Assembly: GCA_043778315.1 (NCBI GenBank) | Contig: JAYWGJ010000215.1 | Location: 1-6,380, forward strand | Length of the DNA stretch: 6,380 nt | DNA from: JBEEMU01 sp043778315 | Lineage (GTDB): Bacteria > Bacteroidota > Bacteroidia > Chitinophagales > Saprospiraceae | Direction of reading: 5' to 3' | Shown: positions 1 through 6,176 of the stretch, piece by piece | Layout of the letters: each line of letters starts with the position of its first letter | Position numbering within the stretch: the first letter of the stretch is position 1 | Notes under the pieces: generated by a model | What the model saw: only the letters and a program-made list of their open reading frames with translations | Told to the model about the DNA's origin: nothing | The model's database searches: none | Translations under genes and position numbers: made by a program

Positions 1-45
1 GCTTTAAAATAAGCGAGGAAAAAAGTAAACCCGACAAGCTGTCAG

Positions 46-1062
46 GTGTACGCCTTCGGGCAGGCGATAGCGGCACGGGGGTACGCGGGGAGTAGCTACG
101 CCTACTCCATAAACGGGCAGCTTCGCGACACCGAAATAGACCCGAACGGCAATCACACCACCGCGCTCTATTGGGAATACGACAGCCGCATCGGGCGGAG
201 ATGGAATACAGACCCTGTGGTGAAAGTATGGGAAAGCCCATATATGTGCTTCGGGGACAACCCGATAACGGGGAGCGATGTGTTGGGGAATACAACAAAA
301 AATACAGGAGACGGTGGAGATGATCCTCAGTATCCTGACAAGACAAACAAACATGACGGTAATGGTATAACCTTAGTAGTGTTAAATAGGCCTGGTATTG
401 AATTTGATAAAAAAGCTTTAAAGACGCAAATGTATGAATATTTGGGTATGATGCGTGCAACAGTAGGACAGCAAAAAAATCAAGTAGAAATTAATATTGT
501 TTCTGAAACGGAGTACGTTGCTAACGCACAAAAATATAACAAAGGTTATATTACCGTGCTTGGAGAGGGGGCTAAAGTTGGAGATTTTTACAAAAAAACC
601 ACGGCATTAAATAAAATTACAAGCCCCGAATACTTAGCAAAAGAGTATCAAAAAAAAGGAGAAAGCATCAATGACCTAGGCTTTCAATCAGATCAATTAC
701 CCGATATTTCATATAGAGGAGGTATTGGTGGAGCATTAAGTGGACCAGCAATAGGTGTATTTTATCAACCTAACGACTGGCCAAAAATCACAAATGAGCA
801 GCGCATAGCTTTAGCATGGATGCACTCGGTAGGTCACAATCTCGGATTCACCCATCCTATATCAGGTTTCATGCAAGATAGAACACCTCGTGGACAAGAT
901 CAAGAAAATAATCCACTCTTTTTAATAAGAGCTCCTTTTGATGCTTTTTTTCATAAGGATTCGCCGCCACAAAGTTTCATATTTAGAAACGGTAATCTAG
1001 GTGTTTTGTTTGTTGCAGATCCGAAGACTAATGCCTTTTTCAACAGAATTTATACCAAGTAA
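46..1062 (+). CDS. Orphan RHS C-terminal cassette with degenerate metzincin-like toxin tip (5'-truncated)
   Basis: This is the 3' end of an rhs polymorphic-toxin gene. Residues 2-60 are RHS core (YAFGQ, then YDSRIGRRWNTDPVV), followed by ESPYMCFGDNPITGSDVLGN, the usual boundary before the variable tip. The tip (about residue 80-338) carries H260-SVG-H264-NL-G267-FT-H270-P and then M276 in SGFMQD. That is the HExxHxxGxxH zinc-binding motif and a Met-turn-like methionine of metzincin peptidases, but the catalytic Glu is Ser261. If folded as a metzincin it could bind zinc but may not cleave peptides. The nominal start is GTG at 46. The frame stays open back to position 13 over sequence that is not RHS-like, so this is a broken-off cassette rather than a gene with its own start. 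The tip is much more AT-rich than the core. The WG-repeat lipoprotein gene follows after 21 nt and is the candidate immunity partner. The RHS assignment is firm; the enzymatic role of the tip is inferred. Confidence 0.8.
   Translation: MYAFGQAIAARGYAGSSYAYSINGQLRDTEIDPNGNHTTALYWEYDSRIGRRWNTDPVVKVWESPYMCFGDNPITGSDVLGNTTKNTGDGGDDPQYPDKTNKHDGNGITLVVLNRPGIEFDKKALKTQMYEYLGMMRATVGQQKNQVEINIVSETEYVANAQKYNKGYITVLGEGAKVGDFYKKTTALNKITSPEYLAKEYQKKGESINDLGFQSDQLPDISYRGGIGGALSGPAIGVFYQPNDWPKITNEQRIALAWMHSVGHNLGFTHPISGFMQDRTPRGQDQENNPLFLIRAPFDAFFHKDSPPQSFIFRNGNLGVLFVADPKTNAFFNRIYTK
49..225 (+). repeat. rhs core repeat, copy 1 (matches 4109-4285)
   Basis: These 177 bases match 4109-4285 without gaps and with only a handful of substitutions. 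Both encode YAFGQ through RRWN(T/I)DPVV of the RHS core. Similarity stops abruptly on both sides. On the left, copy 2 continues with LTDY and copy 1 with unrelated sequence. On the right, the two run into different linkers after GTGAA. The segment is a natural substrate for homologous recombination between cassettes. Confidence 0.9.
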
Positions 1063-1083
1063 CTTTAACCCATAAAAAACGTT

Positions 1084-2256
1084 ATGCTAAAACTTATTTT
1101 ACGCGCTTGCGCTTTATGCTTAGTCGTAGGCTGTTTTGAAGCTGCGCCTACCGCTAATACTACTAAATCTAAGTACAAGTTATCTGATACTTTATTGTAT
1201 GTAGAACCAATAAACCATTTGGATTACTCTAATTCAGAGGCTATATCTTTATATCCGATACACGAAGATAAAAAAGGAGGTTATATTGATGAAAAAGGGA
1301 ATAAGATTATTCCTTTACAATACTATTCTGCATGGAGTTTCACCAATAACAGAGCCTTAGTATATATCAATAAGACTACATACACTTATATTAAACCCAA
1401 TGGACAAGCTATAGATGCAGTTTTTACGGGTGACGGATCATTGTTTTGCAATAATTTCGCCACAAATTTTGACCCCAAAACTCGTCTATTACAAGCCATT
1501 GACACATCAGGGAAAGTGGTGTATTCTACCGTTTTAAATAAAAATTCACATTATGATTCTTACGACGATTATATTGATATTTTGAATAAAAGCGGTAAAG
1601 TTATTAAGCATACTACCATTTCTTCGGCAAAAAAAGTTTGCTCTAATTTAAGGCTTATAGAGTATAAGGACGCAGAAGGCAGGATGACAACAAAGGGGAT
1701 AAATACCAAAAACGACACTGTATTTAGGGTAAAAGGTAGAGTACTATCATTTAGGTTTATGTATGCAATATTAGATTCTAATGCTTATTATACAAATATC
1801 GAACAAGCATCAAGCAACCCAGCTATGGCAGATTATGGCAAAAGTAAGACAAGATACCGTCGATTAGGTGAAAGTTGGATAGATACAAATGGTAGGGTAT
1901 TGCGAACTCTACCCAAAGATTGGTTGAGCAAAAAGTATAGAAATGGCTACTATTGTATAGGTGGTGCCAATAATCCGCAAGGTTTAGCGGATAAATATAA
2001 TAATATTATATTAGAACCTAAATATAAATTTGTTATATTTAGCGAGGCAGCAAATATAGCCGTAGTCAAAACCTATTCTAACAACAATAAAAATCCCGAT
2101 AAACTTGCTGTATATAATATGAAAAAAGCCCGTTTTGTAACACCATTTCAATATGATGATGTCAAAGCAGTAAAAGGTAGATTAGCATTAGTTACCCAAA
2201 ATGGTAAACTTATGTATATTAACGAAGATGGCAAACAGATATGGCAGGAGAAATAA
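1084..2256 (+). CDS. WG-repeat lipoprotein, putative immunity or partner of the upstream RHS tip
   Basis: A 390-aa protein. The N-terminus is a short lipoprotein signal (hydrophobic residues 2-16) with lipobox V-V-G-C and lipidation at Cys17, so it should be anchored in the envelope. The mature part contains WG (KWG) repeats. The clearest is GGYIDEKGNKIIPLQYYSAW followed by a NRALV strand, at about residues 65-95. More divergent units lie near SWIDTNGRVL, QGLADKYNNIILEPKY, and the C-terminal KLAVYNMKKARFVTPFQYDD plus MYINEDGKQIW. WG repeats form beta-rich binding scaffolds and are not known as enzymes. The gene follows the RHS tip after 21 nt with no terminator between them, so the two are probably co-transcribed, and the repeated hairpin closes the module 20 bp after the stop. 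That position suits an immunity protein, here presumably acting outside the cytoplasm. The role is inferred from context; the family and lipoprotein calls come from the sequence. Confidence 0.75.
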   Translation: MLKLILRACALCLVVGCFEAAPTANTTKSKYKLSDTLLYVEPINHLDYSNSEAISLYPIHEDKKGGYIDEKGNKIIPLQYYSAWSFTNNRALVYINKTTYTYIKPNGQAIDAVFTGDGSLFCNNFATNFDPKTRLLQAIDTSGKVVYSTVLNKNSHYDSYDDYIDILNKSGKVIKHTTISSAKKVCSNLRLIEYKDAEGRMTTKGINTKNDTVFRVKGRVLSFRFMYAILDSNAYYTNIEQASSNPAMADYGKSKTRYRRLGESWIDTNGRVLRTLPKDWLSKKYRNGYYCIGGANNPQGLADKYNNIILEPKYKFVIFSEAANIAVVKTYSNNNKNPDKLAVYNMKKARFVTPFQYDDVKAVKGRLALVTQNGKLMYINEDGKQIWQEK

Positions 2257-2275
2257 AACCTATCTGACTTAACTC

Positions 2276-2314
2276 AAAAGCCACACTGTTCACCAAAAAC
2301 GGCGTGGCTTTTTT
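2276..2314. terminator. Repeated hairpin terminator, copy 1
   Basis: The left arm AAAAGCCACACTGT (2276-2289) and right arm ACGGCGTGGCTTTT (2299-2312) enclose the loop TCACCAAAA and run into six T residues. One A-C mismatch and one G-U pair interrupt the stem. It lies 20 bp after the WG-repeat gene. It belongs to a four-copy family in this window in which the loop is also conserved, so the copies are related by descent and are not independent terminators. Confidence 0.8.
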
Positions 2315-2319
2315 GTACC

Positions 2320-2496
2320 CTCAGCCTTGCGCAGATTAGCAACTACGGCACTTGGCGCAGCTACCTGCATACCCTATCTCGCTCCGAAATCACGGCGACG
2401 CAGTACGACGCGCCGCTTTCGGCTGCCACTTCAAAAATATTAGCACACAAAAACCATTTCCTTATCAAAAAAAGCGGTATATTTGCGTTAAAATAA
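2320..2496 (+). pseudogene. rhs remnant (upstream-core segment), copy A
   Basis: The frame from 2320 reads LSLAQISNYGTWRSYLHTLS, then RSEITATQYDAPLSAA. This matches the remnant at 5528-5635 at roughly 90% of bases over 108 bp without gaps. Homology ends at 2427, after which the frame runs through AT-rich unrelated sequence to TAA at 2494-2496. There is no start codon, and the segment begins a few bases after the hairpin. In an intact RHS protein this piece would lie well upstream of the tip-proximal core, so here it is debris. An alternative-frame ORF from 2352 is a shadow of it. Confidence 0.75.
2457..2485 (+). promoter_or_regulatory. Bacteroidota-type promoter for the Rpn gene
   Basis: TATATTTG at 2478-2485 fits the Bacteroidota -7 consensus TAnnTTTG. 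TTTC at 2457-2460 is an acceptable -33 element (consensus TTTG) with a 17-bp spacer. The box lies about 21 bp before the ATG at 2507, and an A-rich TAAAAT (2489-2494), a ribosome-binding feature seen in this phylum, lies between them. This gives the Rpn gene its own transcription, separate from the cassettes either side. Assigned by pattern only. Confidence 0.55.
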
Positions 2497-2506
2497 CAAA
2501 AAAGAT

Positions 2507-3421
2507 ATGGAACGTAAAAAGATGGAACTCATCCGCTTCGATTGGGCGATGAAGCGCATACTACGCGCTAAGGCGAATTTTGTCGTCTTAGAGGGTTTTT
2601 TATCAGTATTACTGAAAGAAAAAATAATGATAGAAGCCATTTTGAGCAGTCAGGCGAACCAAGAAGCGGAGGACGAAAAGTATAATGACGTGGATATTTT
2701 GATACGCAACAGTCAGGATGAACTCATCATTATAGAGGTGCAAAATAGCAAGCAAATTGATTATTTTCACCGTATTTTGTTCGGCGCATCGAAGGTAATT
2801 ACGGAGTATATTCACAAAAAAGAAGCCTACGAAAAGGTTAAAAAAGTGTACTCCGTTACGGTTGCATATTTTGATTTGGGACAAGGCTTAGACTATGTTT
2901 ATCATGGCACGACGGTCTTTAAAGGCATACATCGCGGCGATATTTTGCACCTTTCCGCTTTGCAACGCGACCGTTATAACAAAACAAAAGTACAGGATAT
3001 TTATCCCGAATATTGGCTCATCAAAGCGGGTATTTTTGACGAAGAGCAAATCAACGACGAGTTGGACGAGTGGATTTATTTTCTGAAAACGGGTTGCGTT
3101 TTGGAGGGTTTTACCGCCGCAGGTTTAGATGCTGCGCAGGAATTGCTGGATAAACTAAAACTCCCCAAAGAAGACCGCGAAGCCTACGACCGCTACGAGG
3201 CGCGGCTGCGCAACTTAGCCAGCTACCAATTAACCGAAATCGTAGAGGTGCAGCAATTGGTGAGAGAAGGGAAAGCCGAGGGGAAAGCCGAGGGGAAAGC
3301 CCTCGCTGCCAAAATCTTGAAACTGTACTTGAAAGACGTAGAAAGTTCGGCTATTGCTGCACAACTGAGCCTCGAATTGGAGTTTGTGGAGCAGACTATC
3401 GCGGACTACGAAGCCGCGTAA
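2507..3421 (+). CDS. Rpn-family PD-(D/E)XK nuclease / 'nuclease-family transposase'
   Basis: A 304-aa protein of the Rpn / PD-(D/E)XK transposase-like family, complete in length. The N-terminus (IRFDWAMKRILRAKANFVVL) is the typical family opening. The nuclease core is N60-D61-V-D63-I-L followed by I-I-I-E77-V-Q79, i.e. the D...ExQ version of the metal-binding PD-(D/E)XK active site, so it looks catalytically competent. A central helical region is followed by the Rpn C-terminal tract REGKAEGKAEGKAL (from about residue 252), coded by a 12-bp tandem repeat, and a short helical C-terminus. Escherichia coli Rpn proteins are DNA endonucleases that promote RecA-independent recombination, and related proteins have been tied to phage defence. 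ATG at 2507 was chosen because of the promoter and A-rich leader; ATG at 2522 is an alternative. It is flanked by two copies of the hairpin and by rhs debris. No methionine occurs after residue 41, so an intragenic short product would need a GTG or TTG start. Confidence 0.88.
   Translation: MERKKMELIRFDWAMKRILRAKANFVVLEGFLSVLLKEKIMIEAILSSQANQEAEDEKYNDVDILIRNSQDELIIIEVQNSKQIDYFHRILFGASKVITEYIHKKEAYEKVKKVYSVTVAYFDLGQGLDYVYHGTTVFKGIHRGDILHLSALQRDRYNKTKVQDIYPEYWLIKAGIFDEEQINDELDEWIYFLKTGCVLEGFTAAGLDAAQELLDKLKLPKEDREAYDRYEARLRNLASYQLTEIVEVQQLVREGKAEGKAEGKALAAKILKLYLKDVESSAIAAQLSLELEFVEQTIADYEAA
3269..3301 (+). repeat. 12-bp tandem repeat in the Rpn gene
   Basis: The unit GGGAAAGCCGAG occurs 2.75 times and encodes GKAE-GKAE-GKA. 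The unit is a multiple of three, so gain or loss of copies changes the length of this charged hinge without shifting the frame. Similar Gly/Glu repeats are common at this position in the family. Confidence 0.85.
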
Positions 3422-3436
3422 CGGCAAATTTCCAAG

Positions 3437-5092
3437 TTGATTTTTCACCTAAAAGCCACGTCGTTTACCAAAAACGGCGTGGCTTTTTGCGCTATTGACG
3501 ACCAAACCGATATAAATAACTACCTTTACGACGAGATAGGAAACCTGATATACGACAAGTCGGAAGGATTACAGATACAATGGAACTTGCAAAACAAACT
3601 CGCGGTGACGAAGAAAAATGGTCGCCGCACACAGTACGAATACGACGCGCTCGGCAACCGCGTCGCGCAACGCGTGGCGTACTCGTCGGGCAACGGCGCG
3701 GAGGAAGACGCAACCTACTACGTCCGTGACGCGCAGGGCAACACGCTAAGTACTTATACGGAACATACGTTTACGGCAAGCGGAAACACGAACGGTTTGC
3801 AACAAGAGTCGGTGACGCTGTACGGCGCGGCGCGCCTCGGCGAGTACCGACCAAACGAGCGCGACCCGAAAACAGACGGCGGAGACCCTGCACCGCCCGA
3901 CGACGGCAATCCGCCCGAAGAAGTACCGATAAAAGAAAAAGGCGCAAATACGAGTACTGGCGTGACGGCAGTCCGCTTGCGCGGACACACGCACTACGAG
4001 TACACGAACCATCTCGGCAACGTACTCGCTACCACCTCTGATAGAAAACTATCGATACAAAGCGGAAGTATCTCTTATACCGCCGACGTGCTTACGCTGA
4101 CCGATTATTACGCCTTCGGGCAGGCGATAGCGGCAAGGGGGTACGCGGGGAGCGGGTACGCCTACTCCATAAACGGGCAGCTTCGCGACACCGAAATAGA
4201 CCCGAACGGCAACCACACCACCGCGCTATATTGGGAATACGACAGCCGCATCGGGCGGAGATGGAATATAGACCCTGTGGTGAACCCGAGCGTAAGCGGC
4301 TACGCCACTTTTGACAACTGCCCGATAGCAATGTCTGATGTGGACGGAGATGTAGCAGGCGAGGGTGGTAACGTGGCAGGGGAAGGTGGTGGAGGGGACG
4401 AACCAAAGTTTAAAGAAGAGGTACTTAACGAGGTAGTAGTTAGTGCGAAGCGGATAGAGAAAACATCTACTTCACCTAATAATCAGGTATTTGCTGGAAA
4501 CCGACCTAATATAGCTATTGGTGGCGATAAATTCGAGCAGCAGCAGGTTAGAAATGATGCTGCAAAGGGTTATTTAGACCTAAAACTGTACTCGGAATCT
4601 ATGAATAGATTTACTACACCCGTATTTGATTTCATACTAATGGGTGCAGCAGGAGAGGTAGTAGCCGCAAAATTAGTAGTTCCTGTGTTTTCAAAAGTTT
4701 TCGGACAGGTTATGAAAAATACAGCAGTGAAGGCAGCAGTAGAGAGTGTTGCCGAAGGTGGTAGTATTGCGAATACGAGTACAAAACTACTCTGCACAGC
4801 ACGAGATAATTTGTTATCGGCTGTTCAAAACTCAAAGCTGAGAAATATAGTAAATGATTTATATCGACCTGGTGCTAAAATTGGTAGTGGCAGTTCAATG
4901 GATGCTTTTAGGTTAGAACAATTAACAGGTGGAACTGTTGGAGGTAAAACACATGCTATAAAACTACTAAACTATAGGACAGCCTTACAACGAGTGTGGG
5001 GAAATAGAGCTAATCTATCGGCTAGTGATAGGCAAATTACAAAACAATTATTAGAAGATATACAAGATGCACTTTCAGGTCATTCAAGATGA
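3437..5092 (+). CDS. Orphan RHS core with unassigned toxin-like C-terminal tip (5'-truncated)
   Basis: A 551-codon open frame. The nominal start is TTG at 3437, and the first ~19 residues are simply the hairpin read as protein; true RHS sequence begins at IDDQTDINNYLYDEIGNL (3494). RHS features in order are: YD repeats (to ~residue 110), an Asp/Pro-rich insert (~140-170), YEYTNHLGN (~190), YYAFGQ (225), YDSRIGRRWNIDPVV (268-282) and FDNCPIAMSDVDGD, then a Gly/Glu linker. The variable part has EVVVSAKR, a linker motif recurrent in Bacteroidota RHS proteins, a hydrophobic stretch (~393-425) and a compact tip from ~470. The tip reads LYRPGAKIGSGSSMDAFR then GGKTHAIK; D489, R492, E494, K504 and H506 are polar residues that could form an active site. 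I recall similar C-termini in polymorphic toxins but cannot name the family. The putative immunity gene overlaps its last 26 nt. With no credible start codon it is probably a silent cassette unless recombined into an intact rhs gene. Confidence 0.8.
   Translation: MIFHLKATSFTKNGVAFCAIDDQTDINNYLYDEIGNLIYDKSEGLQIQWNLQNKLAVTKKNGRRTQYEYDALGNRVAQRVAYSSGNGAEEDATYYVRDAQGNTLSTYTEHTFTASGNTNGLQQESVTLYGAARLGEYRPNERDPKTDGGDPAPPDDGNPPEEVPIKEKGANTSTGVTAVRLRGHTHYEYTNHLGNVLATTSDRKLSIQSGSISYTADVLTLTDYYAFGQAIAARGYAGSGYAYSINGQLRDTEIDPNGNHTTALYWEYDSRIGRRWNIDPVVNPSVSGYATFDNCPIAMSDVDGDVAGEGGNVAGEGGGGDEPKFKEEVLNEVVVSAKRIEKTSTSPNNQVFAGNRPNIAIGGDKFEQQQVRNDAAKGYLDLKLYSESMNRFTTPVFDFILMGAAGEVVAAKLVVPVFSKVFGQVMKNTAVKAAVESVAEGGSIANTSTKLLCTARDNLLSAVQNSKLRNIVNDLYRPGAKIGSGSSMDAFRLEQLTGGTVGGKTHAIKLLNYRTALQRVWGNRANLSASDRQITKQLLEDIQDALSGHSR
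3451..3488. terminator. Repeated hairpin terminator, copy 2
   Basis: Arms AAAAGCCACGTCGT (3451-3464) and ACGGCGTGGCTTTT (3474-3487) pair over 14 bp with a single G-U, around the loop TTACCAAAA, and end in five T residues. This is the best-paired of the four copies. It lies 29 bp after the Rpn stop and 5 bp before recognisable rhs sequence. Confidence 0.82.
4109..4285 (+). repeat. rhs core repeat, copy 2 (matches 49-225)
   Basis: This is the partner of the repeat at 49-225. It is the last well-conserved stretch before the linker and variable tip, so it marks the crossover region between cassettes. Confidence 0.9.
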
Positions 5093-5420
5093 TTTTCATA
5101 ATCGTATTTTAGAGAAAGTTGAAGAATACTTTCCTTCGTTTAACTCTATCTTTGATAAAGAAGATGGTATTTATCCAATTTTAGGTGAATTGGGAACATT
5201 TATTATTGAAAATATCAATCGCGAAGAAATTAAAATACAAACGAAAAATTTTATAAACGAAGCTATTAAACAAGGAGGTACAGAAACAGAAGATGTTATT
5301 GTATTACAATTGTTTCAAAAATTTTATGCCGATGAAATCCTGTCAAATAAGATTAAAACATTATTAAACCTAAAAGCGGTAGAAGTTTTTAATAGATATT
5401 TGGAAGAGTATAACAAATAA
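5067..5420 (+). CDS. Putative immunity protein for the upstream RHS tip
   Basis: A 117-aa acidic protein with no signal peptide or membrane segment, so cytoplasmic. It starts inside the toxin-tip frame and overlaps it by 26 nt (ATG 5067; tip stop TGA 5090-5092), an arrangement that favours translational coupling. ATG 5067 is the only ATG in this frame near the start. The sequence is predicted mostly helical. The pattern YPILGELGTFIIENI, then KNFINEAIKQGG, then VLQLFQKFY resembles small Bacteroidota immunity-like proteins of the DUF7674 type. That resemblance is from memory and not verified. Small size, AT-rich composition like the tip, and position directly after a toxin tip support an immunity role. 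A hairpin closes the module 21 bp after the stop. Confidence 0.72.
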   Translation: MHFQVIQDDFHNRILEKVEEYFPSFNSIFDKEDGIYPILGELGTFIIENINREEIKIQTKNFINEAIKQGGTETEDVIVLQLFQKFYADEILSNKIKTLLNLKAVEVFNRYLEEYNK

Positions 5421-5441
5421 AGCAAAATGTCTATTTACTCC

Positions 5442-5479
5442 CAAAGCCACCCCGTTCACCAAAAACGGCGTGACTTTTT
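5442..5479. terminator. Repeated hairpin terminator, copy 3
   Basis: Arms at 5442-5455 (CAAAGCCACCCCGT) and 5465-5478 (ACGGCGTGACTTTT) enclose the loop TCACCAAAA, identical to the loop of copy 1. Substitutions in both arms weaken the stem, so this copy may be decaying. It follows the immunity gene and is continuous with rhs sequence downstream. Confidence 0.7.
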
Positions 5480-5485
5480 GTACCC

Positions 5486-5686
5486 GACCCGCTCGGCAGA
5501 GCCGTAGAAGCAGGCAAGGCGGAGAACCTCAGCCTCGCGCAGATTGGCAACTACGCCACTTGGCGCAGCTACCTCCATACCTTGTCGCGCTCCGAAATCA
5601 CGGCGACGCAGTACGACGCACCGCTTTCGGCTGCCGTCAGCGCGAAGTTTGGTGCGGACGGGCAACAAAAAGCGAGTAAGGTTTAA
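5486..5686 (+). pseudogene. rhs remnant (upstream-core segment), copy B
   Basis: The frame from 5486 reads DPLGRAVEAGKAENLSLAQI, continues through NYATWRSYLHTLSRSEITA to FGADGQQKASKV, and stops at TAA 5684-5686. It is RHS core from upstream of the YD-repeat end. It has no start codon, and an in-frame TGA lies within the hairpin at 5471. It contains all of copy A (5528-5635 matches 2320-2427) plus 14 codons upstream that copy A lacks. RHS similarity seems to end near GQQ, about 5668. The open frames overlapping it on both strands are shadows. Confidence 0.75.
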
Positions 5687-5805
5687 GCGTTACGCTCTTT
5701 CGAAAGTGAAAAATAAAGTCGATGGCTTAGGGGTGGGAGACCGACCTATTAGAATTGTCGGCGGGAATGGAGCGTAAAAAGGTGATAAACAGCGCACTGT
5801 TCGAA

Positions 5806-5827
5806 GATGTGGCAATTTCGCCACATC
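5806..5827. repeat. Perfect 8-bp inverted repeat
   Basis: GATGTGGC (5806-5813) and GCCACATC (5820-5827) enclose a 6-nt loop, AATTTC. No T-run follows immediately, so it is not a standard terminator. It could be an operator-like palindrome or a relic of a mobile element end. Confidence 0.6.
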
Positions 5828-5896
5828 AAGTTTGGGCTGTGTTCCCTTTTTGCGCGGAGAGTAGCCTGACAAGTCTAATAAGTCTTGATTTTTTGG

Positions 5897-5920
5897 TTCT
5901 TTTTTATCAAGAAAAAAGAA
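5897..5920. repeat. 9-bp T/A-rich inverted repeat
   Basis: TTCTTTTTT (5897-5905) and AAAAAAGAA (5912-5920) pair perfectly around ATCAAG. The stem has almost no GC, so it is unlikely to terminate transcription well. It is more likely part of a dispersed repeat. Confidence 0.5.
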
Positions 5921-5966
5921 TGAAGAAATAAGTAGCCCGTCTGCGTACACGAGTTATAATGACGAT

Positions 5967-6146
5967 ATTGACGACCAAACCGATATAAATAACTACCTTT
6001 ACGACGCGATAGGAAATTTAGTATATGATGTTTCGGAGGGCTTAACGATACAATGGAATTTGCAAAACAAACTCGCAGTAACGAAGAAAAACGGTCGCCG
6101 CACGACCTACGAGTACGACGCGCTCGGCAACCGCGTCGCGCAGCGA
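5967..6146 (+). pseudogene. rhs remnant matching 3494-3673
   Basis: The frame encodes IDDQTDINNYLYDAIGNLVYD, then WNLQNKLAVTKKNGRRTTYEYDALGNRVAQR. It aligns base for base in length (180 bp, no gaps) with 3494-3673 of the larger orphan, with scattered substitutions. After the last Arg (6146) the homology stops and the frame continues through hairpin copy 4 into sequence antisense to the DUF4159-like gene, ending at TAA 6363-6365. That extension is not meaningful protein. No start codon or promoter is visible. Confidence 0.78.
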
Positions 6147-6176
6147 ACCCACATAATGTGCTTATTTATCTTAACA

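Larger units (their letters stand above)
5687..5960. other. Non-coding spacer between rhs remnants
   Basis: No convincing gene lies here. A 54-codon frame from ATG 5767 to TAA 5929-5931 (MERKKVINSA at its start) has no recognisable domain and crosses both inverted repeats, so I treat it as chance. The right half (about 5866-5935) is low-complexity T/A-rich sequence of a kind I have seen dispersed through Bacteroidota intergenic regions; this is recollection only. No tRNA or recognisable insertion-sequence end was found. Confidence 0.5.

Noticed and set aside
4..354. Minus-strand frame of 116 codons opposite the first rhs core
   Set aside because: Antisense shadow of GC-rich rhs sequence; the composition is Arg/Cys/Pro-rich with no domain, and the plus strand is clearly RHS.
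2609..2884. Minus-strand 91-codon frame within the Rpn gene
   Set aside because: A shadow opposite the Rpn nuclease core, where the sense strand has conserved catalytic motifs.
3746..4406. Several minus-strand frames opposite the large rhs orphan
   Set aside because: Arg/Ser-rich antisense frames arising from GC-rich core sequence; the sense frame has continuous RHS similarity.
5544..5777. 77-codon plus-strand frame over the rhs remnant and spacer
   Set aside because: Its first half is an out-of-frame reading of rhs remnant B, and the second half has no recognisable feature.
5767..5931. 54-codon frame starting MERKKVINSA, whose first residues resemble the Rpn start MERKK
   Set aside because: Only the first five residues match. 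No nuclease motif follows, and the frame crosses two inverted repeats in low-complexity sequence.
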